DNA from: DATFGK01 sp046712825
GTDB taxonomy: Bacteria > Actinomycetota > AC-67
DNA length: 25,990 nucleotides
NCBI GenBank assembly: GCA_046712825.1
Contig: JBKKCR010000265.1
Location: 1 to 25,990, forward strand
Direction of reading: 5' to 3'
Below the pieces are notes generated by a model. It saw nothing but the letters and a program-made list of their open reading frames with translations. It made no database searches and was not told the origin of the DNA. The number at the start of each line of letters is the position of its first letter. Position 1 is the first letter of the stretch. The position numbers and the translations under genes are program-made. This document shows, one piece after another, positions 16,714-22,645 of the stretch.

Positions 16714-18440
16714 CGGCCGACTCCCATCGCTTCAAGTTCTTCGGGTTTGCTCGTCGCGAGCGCGTGCTCTTGGTGCGAAGCGACGACCCGGAGCGCCGCG
16801 CGCTCCGTTCCAACGACGACGATACCTTCGCCCTGTTCGCACGTGAGAAGAAACGACCGTTCGCCCTCGGAGAGCTTGAACGCTTGACCGAGTGATTCGA
16901 TCGCCTGCGGAGACTGCCCCAGCAGAACTTGGTGCGCGGCGTTGGTCACGACAGAGCGACCGAGTTCCGTACCGATCACATCTTCGACGTCTTGGGTGAT
17001 CGTCGTGAGCCCGCACCAATACTTACGCGCAGACTTCGCGAGTCGCTGCATGAAGCGACCGGCGTCTTCGCTTCCGGCGCGCAAGAGCAGCCACGCTTCG
17101 TCGACGACCACGACGCGCCGACGACGCTCGCCGCGGGCGACACGTCGCCAGATCGCGTCGAGCGCAAGAAGCGTCGCAGGAGTCTTCAGCTCTTCTTGCA
17201 CGTTCCGCAGCGAATAGACGACGAGATGGCCTTCGGGGCGGACGGTGCTCGGTCCGTCGAAGAGCTGCCGGTAGGAGCCGCGGGCGTACGGCTCGAGCCG
17301 AGACGCGAGGCTCGCGCCGGCAGCGTCGTTCCGAAGGCATTCCACCAAGTCGCGTAGCAGCGGCGCCGGGCGCGCGTGCGTGCGCGGATCCGCGCTGATG
17401 CCGACACGCTCGTAGGCTTGGAGGATCGCGCGGTCGAGCACGGCACGATCGGGAGGTGATACTGGCTCCAGCATGCTTGCAATCAGCGCATGAACGAACA
17501 GAGCCTGTTCGGTTAACGCTTCGGGCTGACCCGCAGCGGCTAGGTCGAGGGGATTCAGCCTCACTCCGGGGGTGCCGAGGCTTACCTCAACGCCACCAAC
17601 CGCGCGGGCCAGCCGCAAATACTCGTTCTCGGGGTCGACCACGAGCACATCGACACCCGCGTACAGGGCGCGGAGGATCTGCAACTTCGCCAGATAACTC
17701 TTTCCGGCGCCTGAACGCGCCAGGATCACCTGATTGTGGTTCTCCAGCGCGAACCGATCGACGAAGAGAAGGCCGCCCGTGGCAGAGTTCCGCCCGTACA
17801 AGAGACCCGATGTGGATTCGATCTCTGCGCTTGCGAACGGGAACGCAGCAGCGAGCGCTCGCGTATCGAAGGTGCGGCGCAGCTTGAGCGCGTCGATCCC
17901 AAGCGGAAGAGTCGTTAGCCAACCATGCGCAGCGCGGAAGGTCGCCGGACGAGCATCGAGCAGCATCGAGGCGCAGAGTGACCGCACGCGATGCACCTGT
18001 TCGATGAGCGAGGCTTCGTTTGGCGCGCGAACGGTGATGTAGAGCCCGACACGGAAGAGGCGCCCTTCGCCGCGGGCCAGGTGCGCCGCCAGGTCTCCGG
18101 CATCGACCACGGCAGCCTCGACGGCCGGATCAGCCAGTCGATCTTTCTTGGCGTCGATGCGGCGGGTCGATTCGAGCCGGGCGAGCTGCCGCCGCAGGTG
18201 TCGCGCCGCCTCATCGTTAGGCACCGGCTCGACGTGCAGGGCAACGTCTATCGAGCCGGGGAAACCCAGCAGTGGAGAGAGCCAGCCGGGTCCAACCTCC
18301 CGAGGGAACCCGGTCACCGCAAGGGTCTCGCTCCACGTCTGGCCTGCTCGGAGCCGGCGCGGGAATACCTCGAAGGCTTCCGGCCCGAGCAGACCCGCCG
18401 GCCTTTGAGACGCCGAGCGCCCCTTCCGCGTATATCTCAT
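16710..18440 (-). CDS. VirB4-like conjugation ATPase
   Basis: The energising ATPase of the type IV secretion channel, 576 residues, shorter than the usual 700-850 of VirB4. The ATPase core is complete: Walker A ARSGAGKSY (241-249), VLVVDPENEYLRLA (265-278), Walker B RVVVVDEAWLLL (442-453), and TTITQDVEDV in the expected position of the Q motif. The N-terminal region (1-200) is a compact version of the VirB4 N-domain. The ATG at 18440 overlaps the stop of the PrgI gene as ATGA. The gene is followed by the M15-like hydrolase through a TTGA overlap. Its position between PrgI and VirD4 genes matches actinobacterial and Gram-positive conjugation clusters. Confidence 0.9.
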   Translation of the reverse strand: MRYTRKGRSASQRPAGLLGPEAFEVFPRRLRAGQTWSETLAVTGFPREVGPGWLSPLLGFPGSIDVALHVEPVPNDEAARHLRRQLARLESTRRIDAKKDRLADPAVEAAVVDAGDLAAHLARGEGRLFRVGLYITVRAPNEASLIEQVHRVRSLCASMLLDARPATFRAAHGWLTTLPLGIDALKLRRTFDTRALAAAFPFASAEIESTSGLLYGRNSATGGLLFVDRFALENHNQVILARSGAGKSYLAKLQILRALYAGVDVLVVDPENEYLRLARAVGGVEVSLGTPGVRLNPLDLAAAGQPEALTEQALFVHALIASMLEPVSPPDRAVLDRAILQAYERVGISADPRTHARPAPLLRDLVECLRNDAAGASLASRLEPYARGSYRQLFDGPSTVRPEGHLVVYSLRNVQEELKTPATLLALDAIWRRVARGERRRRVVVVDEAWLLLRAGSEDAGRFMQRLAKSARKYWCGLTTITQDVEDVIGTELGRSVVTNAAHQVLLGQSPQAIESLGQAFKLSEGERSFLLTCEQGEGIVVVGTERAALRVVASHQEHALATSKPEELEAMGVGR

Positions 18441-19342
18441 GAGGAGGCCCTCACAACCTCAGTCGGCAAGGCTGTGCCGCTCAACGGAAGAGGCGCTTCG
18501 GGATCGCCGGCTCGAGAAAGGAGTCCCGCCACCTCGTCCGGATCGAGGCGCTCCGATCGGATTCCAAGCCCTCGAAGTACGGCCGCCGCCTCGTCGGCAC
18601 GACGCTCGAGAGGACCGGTTGCGTCCTCGGCGTGCAAGCTTGCGTCGCGGAAGCACATGAACACGCGGCGCGCTAGTACGTCCCGACTCTCCGAGAGCTC
18701 GGCCAGGAACGCAGCGTGCTCCCGCGCAGCTTCCTCGAGGAGCGGGTGGGGAAGGGTTCGCGCATTGCCTTCGATCGCCCGAATCGTCTCGCGCAGGTCC
18801 ACCCGTTCGGAGCGAACGAGGAACTGGGCCGGGGAATCTAGTGCGTTGAGCAAGCGGCCGAACCCATCGACGAGGGCCTGCCGCTCCTGATCGGCGAGCA
18901 GCGCGAAGTTCACGGAGGTGGCTTTCATGACAAGCGCGGAACCCTCTGGACCCAGATCGACCACTCCGGCATCGCGGACCTTCACCGCATCCAGAGGACC
19001 TGCGGCTACTCGATGCGTGCGGATGCGCCACCAACGTGGCAGGGCGGGAAGGCCTTCAGGCGCGAAGACTCGTCGCCGCGGCGTTGCGAGATTGCGTATG
19101 GCCGCGACCGCGATGCGTTCGGGCGTCGTCCCTTCAGGCTTCGCCAGCGCCCAAACCGATCCGCTTGCCGCAACAGGCACGGCGAGGGCGCCGAAAAGGT
19201 AACTGGGCATAGCGTGACCTACCGATAGCCACAAAGCCCAAAGCACGAACACGTGAGCGCCGATGATGAGGAGCTGCCGGGCGGTCAAGCCGGAGACGAT
19301 GCGGTCCGCCATGTCGATGTCGGCGGGAATCCGAGCCTTCAA
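18437..19342 (-). CDS. PrgI family (VirB3-like) membrane protein
   Basis: A 301-residue inner-membrane subunit. The N-terminus ARIPADIDMADRIVSGLTARQLLII is the PrgI-family opening (P-x-D-I-D, then GLTARQL). Two membrane helices follow at about 24-67. In other systems this domain occupies the VirB3 position beside VirB4. The remaining 200 residues are a cytoplasmic, helix-rich extension found in actinobacterial versions; its role is unknown. The start is TTG at 19342, overlapping the upstream gene's stop as TTGA. The end overlaps the VirB4 start as ATGA. Confidence 0.8.
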   Translation of the reverse strand: MKARIPADIDMADRIVSGLTARQLLIIGAHVFVLWALWLSVGHAMPSYLFGALAVPVAASGSVWALAKPEGTTPERIAVAAIRNLATPRRRVFAPEGLPALPRWWRIRTHRVAAGPLDAVKVRDAGVVDLGPEGSALVMKATSVNFALLADQERQALVDGFGRLLNALDSPAQFLVRSERVDLRETIRAIEGNARTLPHPLLEEAAREHAAFLAELSESRDVLARRVFMCFRDASLHAEDATGPLERRADEAAAVLRGLGIRSERLDPDEVAGLLSRAGDPEAPLPLSGTALPTEVVRASS

Positions 19343-20400
19343 GCGCCCGCCGCCTTTGTCGCGGCCGCCGCTGCGGCTCTGGCTTGACCCTTTGCTCTAC
19401 CCCACGCCCGGGATCCTGCTCCGGCCATTGCCATGTTCAGGGCCCAGAACGGAACCTTGTAGAGGAGATAGAGCAGGCACCCGACGACGAGAAGATCGAT
19501 GAGTCCGCTGCCGAGCGGAAGCCCGAGGACGCCGTCGCCCGACAAGAACACCCGAAGGGTTGCCGCCAGCAGCATCGACTGCAGAACCGGGGCAGCAAGG
19601 AAGGCCAGCGTCGCTCGCCACCACATGCGCGCGGCGCCCTCGGTCTGCGGCAAGGCGTGCCCGGCGAGCATCAAAGGTGCGCTGGTTGCGAGGATCACCA
19701 GGCCGGCGATGCGGACGACGTAAGCGATGATTACAAGGACGGCGAGAACGACCACGGCGAGAGCGAGCAGCGCGAGAAAGGGATTCGCCAGCGCAGCTCC
19801 ACCGAGCATCGCGACCATGCGTCCGGAGACCTCACCGGGGTCGAGCCCAGCACCGAGCATCCCGCGAGACAAAGCGTTGGAGATGTCGATGAGATGTCCC
19901 AGCAGAAGCAGGCTCACGTTTGCAGCACCGGCGGCAAGAAGGAGCCTGGGGAGCAGCTCCTTCGCCGTGATCTGCGACGTCAGGCTGCTGCCGGCCGTGA
20001 CCAACCCTGCTCCCGCCAAAACGAAGAGCAGGAGTGTTGCGTCCGCGACTCCAAGGGAAAACTTCCACAGCTCCGAGATTCGCCCGTTCGATGCAAGCGC
20101 GGGCGTCGCGAACAGCGTATGGCCGAGGAGATCGAATACCGGGCGAAGAGCGGCTGTGACGAGTCCGGAGAACCATTGGCTGATCGCGTATCGAACGCGA
20201 CCGATGACATCCCAGAAAGGCGGTTTCTTGGGCTCTTCGAAGCCGGTGGATTCCGATGGCGACGGAGATGGGCTCACGGTCGTCGCGGGGGACGGAGACG
20301 GAGTTGGCGGCGGCGTCTGCTGAGCGAGTGCACGCGTTGGGGCCAGCGCGATCGATAGAAGGACGGTGCCCGCGACGAGAAACGAGAGCGGCTTAAGCAC
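19339..20400 (-). CDS. VirB6/TrbL-like polytopic channel protein
   Basis: A 353-residue protein with a signal peptide (LSFLVAGTVLLSIALAPTRALA) and a Pro/Ser/Thr-rich external linker (about 28-60). Several membrane helices follow, between about residues 110 and 335. The general layout matches TrbL/VirB6 proteins, which build the inner-membrane channel of type IV systems. The tail is Ala/Lys/Arg-rich. The GTG start at 20400 overlaps the VirB2-like gene's stop by 8 nt. It lies between the pilin-like and PrgI genes, as expected. Sequence motifs are poor in this family, so the call rests on topology and neighbours. Confidence 0.72.
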   Translation of the reverse strand: MLKPLSFLVAGTVLLSIALAPTRALAQQTPPPTPSPSPATTVSPSPSPSESTGFEEPKKPPFWDVIGRVRYAISQWFSGLVTAALRPVFDLLGHTLFATPALASNGRISELWKFSLGVADATLLLFVLAGAGLVTAGSSLTSQITAKELLPRLLLAAGAANVSLLLLGHLIDISNALSRGMLGAGLDPGEVSGRMVAMLGGAALANPFLALLALAVVVLAVLVIIAYVVRIAGLVILATSAPLMLAGHALPQTEGAARMWWRATLAFLAAPVLQSMLLAATLRVFLSGDGVLGLPLGSGLIDLLVVGCLLYLLYKVPFWALNMAMAGAGSRAWGRAKGQARAAAAAATKAAGA

Positions 20401-20665
20401 CGATGATCCCCTTTACGATCGCGACGATGACGGGGGCCAACAGGGCCAGGGCGACCCCGATCAGCGCAGACTTCGCTGCTCCCTTCGCTTTCTCGACACC
20501 TGAAGGGTCGCCCCCTGCGATCACGTAGCGGATTCCGGCGTATGTGAGCGCGGCAATAGCGAGGGCAGCGAGGATCGCCACGAGCGCGTTGCGGATCCCG
20601 TCGAGGATCTGCACGATGCGCGCCATGCCGGGATCCAGCGCTGCAAGCGTGGCGATCAGCTTCAT
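20393..20665 (-). CDS. VirB2/TrbC-like pilin subunit
   Basis: A 90-residue protein with two hydrophobic helices (about 25-50 and 65-89) separated by the short polar loop AGGDPSGVEKAKGAAKSA. This is the two-helix hairpin of VirB2/TrbC-type subunits. It is the first gene of the transfer operon. Its ATG at 20665 has a strong AAGGAG site. A six-codon leader frame ends in an ATGA overlap with this ATG. A GGACCGGTCC palindrome lies 28 bp upstream. The 219-bp gap before it should hold the operon promoter, but I see no clear -35/-10 pair. Confidence 0.78.
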   Translation of the reverse strand: MKLIATLAALDPGMARIVQILDGIRNALVAILAALAIAALTYAGIRYVIAGGDPSGVEKAKGAAKSALIGVALALLAPVIVAIVKGIIGA

Positions 20666-20682
20666 TTCCTCACTCCTTTCAT
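20662..20682 (-). other. Six-codon leader reading frame overlapping the VirB2-like start
   Basis: ATG AAA GGA GTG AGG AAA TGA ends inside the pilin start codon as an ATGA overlap, and its codons contain the pilin's ribosome site. No ribosome site of its own is obvious. It may be chance created by the purine-rich site. Confidence 0.25.
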
Positions 20683-20884
20683 GGTCTCGTTTTGGACCGG
20701 TCCGCGGGAACGGGGCCGGTGCCTTCTATGCGTGAACCTCCTTCACTCCGACGACCCCGTCCCGCGGCCGGCACATACACACGGCCAGGCGACGTGGCTA
20801 AGTGACACGCGATACCGTCCGCGACCTGCGCGCCCGCGGCAGTGACGGACGCGACCCACTGAAGGGGGAGGGCAGTGCGACCTT
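20666..20884 (-). promoter_or_regulatory. Intergenic region upstream of the transfer operon
   Basis: This 219-bp gap between the sigma-like gene and the pilin gene should carry the main transfer promoter. It holds a perfect 10-bp palindrome GGACCGGTCC (20694-20703) and a GTGAA/TTCAC inverted repeat. On the minus strand it also has an AAGGAGG ribosome-like site followed seven bases later by ATA rather than a start codon. No convincing -10/-35 pair was found, so expression may depend on an element-specific factor. Confidence 0.4.
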
Positions 20885-21613
20885 TCAGCGACCCGGTTCG
20901 AACGCGGCGCGCTCCTCCATCCACTGCCGCAGTCGCGCCTTGGCCTTCTGACGGCGAGCCCGGCCGTTTCGCTGTGAGAGTCCGAGTTCCTGGGCGGCAA
21001 GCGAGAGTCGCCGCTCGCTCGTCCGCACCAGTCGCGCGTCGGTCGCCGACAACACCTCGCTAACGACCGCCTCCTCGATGAGGAGGTCGATCTCGTCGTC
21101 TGCGGGGAGACGCGACTCACGGCTGACGGCTACCAGCTCGCGATCGGTGCAGTCCTCGACGCGGTAAAGCACACCTTGGTGAGCCAATACGCGGAGCGTC
21201 CTGAACTTCGCCGCGTTCTTCAGGCGCTGCGCCACGCGTTGCGTCTCCGCGTCAACCTTGCAGACCGCGATCCAGAAGTTCGCGAGCACTTCCCCGTGCA
21301 GGTCGTCCGTCGCGAGACTCGCTCGATCCGCCAGTTCTCGGGTGACGTCGAGGAGAGCTGACAGCATCATGTGGCAGACGAAGACCTTCGCGACTTCATC
21401 GCACCTGGCTTCGACGCAGAGCGCCGCAAGCACTCGATCTCGTAGCTCGAAGTCTGAGCGTCTCGTCTTGGCGCAGACCTCCAGAAGCTCACGAACATCG
21501 CCAAGCTCGGCCAGAGCTGCGTGATGAGCGCCCCATCGCTGGAGACTCGTCGTGAAGGAATCGCGGGCGTGCAGCGCCGCATAGCTGGCTCGGATCTGCT
21601 GAAAAATGTCCAT
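20885..21613 (-). CDS. Sigma-70-like RNA polymerase factor (divergent, element-encoded)
   Basis: A 242-residue protein. I chose the ATG at 21613 because GAGAGGAGG lies 6 nt upstream; the frame continues upstream only through repeat DNA. The middle (TDDLHGEVLANFWIAVCKVD) resembles sigma region 2 (DL-x-QE-x2-LxLW). The C-terminal part (SLAAQELGLSQRNGRARRQKAKARLRQW) resembles the region 4 helix-turn-helix. The match is weak, so another DNA-binding regulator is possible. It is encoded just upstream of the transfer operon in the same direction and could be its activator. Its own upstream region carries the AGGTCGC repeat array. Confidence 0.55.
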   Translation of the reverse strand: MDIFQQIRASYAALHARDSFTTSLQRWGAHHAALAELGDVRELLEVCAKTRRSDFELRDRVLAALCVEARCDEVAKVFVCHMMLSALLDVTRELADRASLATDDLHGEVLANFWIAVCKVDAETQRVAQRLKNAAKFRTLRVLAHQGVLYRVEDCTDRELVAVSRESRLPADDEIDLLIEEAVVSEVLSATDARLVRTSERRLSLAAQELGLSQRNGRARRQKAKARLRQWMEERAAFEPGR

Positions 21614-21652
21614 GGCCGGCCTCCTCTCGACTTGCGCGTGAAGAAACCGTCG

Positions 21653-21717
21653 AGGTCGCAGGTCGCGTAGAGGTCGCAGAGGTCGACCTGTGGTGGTGTG
21701 CGACCATTTCGCGACCT
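21653..21717. repeat. AGGTCGC direct and inverted repeat array (operator or iteron-like)
   Basis: AGGTCGC occurs at 21653, 21660 and 21671. A palindrome AGGTCGACCT lies at 21680-21689. Inverted copies GCGACC and GCGACCT lie at 21700 and 21711. Several spacings are 9-11 bp, close to one helical turn. The array sits in the 267-bp region between the divergent sigma-like and response-regulator-like genes, nearer the former. Confidence 0.75.
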
Positions 21718-21741
21718 CGGTTGGGCCTCCTTGGACCTGCT

Positions 21742-21757
21742 TGTGCCTGATTTCACA
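21742..21757. promoter_or_regulatory. CRP/FNR-type palindrome
   Basis: TGTGC and TCACA are separated by six bases (CTGATT). This matches the CRP/GlxR operator layout (TGTGA, 6 bp, TCACA) with one mismatch. It lies in the divergent regulatory region, about 80 bp before a GATAAT -10-like box for the plus-strand gene. Confidence 0.4.
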
Positions 21758-21812
21758 AAAAACCGGTCGAGCACGCCGACGCGCCCAAGCGACGCAAACA
21801 CGCAAGGAGGGC

Positions 21813-21841
21813 TTCCATCGCAAGCAGTGACGAGCGATAAT
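21813..21841 (+). promoter_or_regulatory. Possible promoter for the response-regulator-like gene
   Basis: GATAAT at 21836-21841 is a good -10 box. A poor -35 (TTCCAT, 21813-21818) lies 17 bp upstream, which would suit activator-dependent expression. The predicted leader is about 33 nt. Confidence 0.4.
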
Positions 21842-21880
21842 CCTGGGCTGTAGAGCCGAGACCCCCCCGAGGTTCTGCGC

Positions 21881-22645
21881 ATGGCAGTGGAAGTGCGAAG
21901 CGGTGCCCGGCCGCGCGACGAAGCAGGGTTGTCAGGAACCCTCTCGCCGGCGCGGACCGTTCTCGTAGTCGCGCCAACGCGGGCGAAGGCCGGCGCGCTC
22001 GCCGGTGCTCTTCAGGATCGAGGCATCCCAGCACCCTTCGCCACCGCAGGACGACAAGCCGTCTACTGGCTTCGCGAGGAACCACCGGCGCTGATCGCGA
22101 TCGACATGCGTACGTCAGGCGCACGCCTGTTCGTGGAGCATGTTCGTCAGGAGGGACGCTCGGTGCTGGCGATCAGCGACGATGCTCGCGAGCGAGCAGC
22201 GGCCCTTGAGTCGGGCTGCACCGCGGCCGATCCGGATCTCTCGCCCGACGAGATCGCCCTCAAGATCGCTGCGCTGCTGCGCGACAACCGTCTGCGCCGC
22301 ACCGGCCGGATCGTCGCTGGTGATCTCGTAGTCGACTTATCAGCGCGCGCGCTTGTTTGGCGTGACGACGCTGTCGCGGCTCCTCCACTCTTGCTCGACC
22401 TGGCGGCGTGCCTGGCCGGTCGAGCCGGAGACTTCGTAGCCGTCCCAGTTCTTCTCGAGGAGGTCTGGGGAGAAGCCTGGGCACAGCCCGATAAGGTTCA
22501 CAAGGCCGTGTGGCGCCTCAGGAACCGCCTCGGACTTTCTCGGGAGTCACAATTCATCGTCGGCAAATGGGGTCACGGTTACGGCATGTTCCCCGACGCC
22601 GCGACAACTTCTTCATCCTCATCACGCTGGACGATCTCCAGATAG
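21881..22645 (+). CDS. Orphan response-regulator-like winged-helix regulator (degenerate receiver)
   Basis: A 254-residue DNA-binding protein. Residues about 25-130 have a receiver-like fold with an Asp in the phosphorylation position (ALIAIDMRTSGA). The acidic pair after strand 1 is missing (TVLVVAPTRAK), and no conserved Lys is seen before SPDEIALKIAALL, so normal phosphorylation is doubtful. Residues about 145-238 form an OmpR/PhoB-type winged helix (VAVPVLLEEVWGEAW, then VHKAVWRLRNRLGL and KWGHGYGMF). No histidine kinase lies nearby. The start is ATG at 21881 with GAGG upstream. It is the only plus-strand gene in the element part of the window. Its 3' end overlaps the convergent BTAD gene by 67 bp, and both frames look real. 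Confidence 0.75.
   Translation: MAVEVRSGARPRDEAGLSGTLSPARTVLVVAPTRAKAGALAGALQDRGIPAPFATAGRQAVYWLREEPPALIAIDMRTSGARLFVEHVRQEGRSVLAISDDARERAAALESGCTAADPDLSPDEIALKIAALLRDNRLRRTGRIVAGDLVVDLSARALVWRDDAVAAPPLLLDLAACLAGRAGDFVAVPVLLEEVWGEAWAQPDKVHKAVWRLRNRLGLSRESQFIVGKWGHGYGMFPDAATTSSSSSRWTISR

Noticed and set aside
20679..20924. 81-codon minus-strand frame spanning the gap before the pilin gene
   Set aside because: No start with a ribosome site, it overlaps the sigma-like gene, and it has no recognisable motif.
21653..21717. Short repeats considered as a CRISPR array
   Set aside because: Units are 7 bp with no uniform spacers, and no cas genes are nearby.
21614..21823. 70-codon upstream extension of the sigma-like gene
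   Set aside because: It translates the AGGTCGC repeat array. A strong ribosome site marks the start at 21613.
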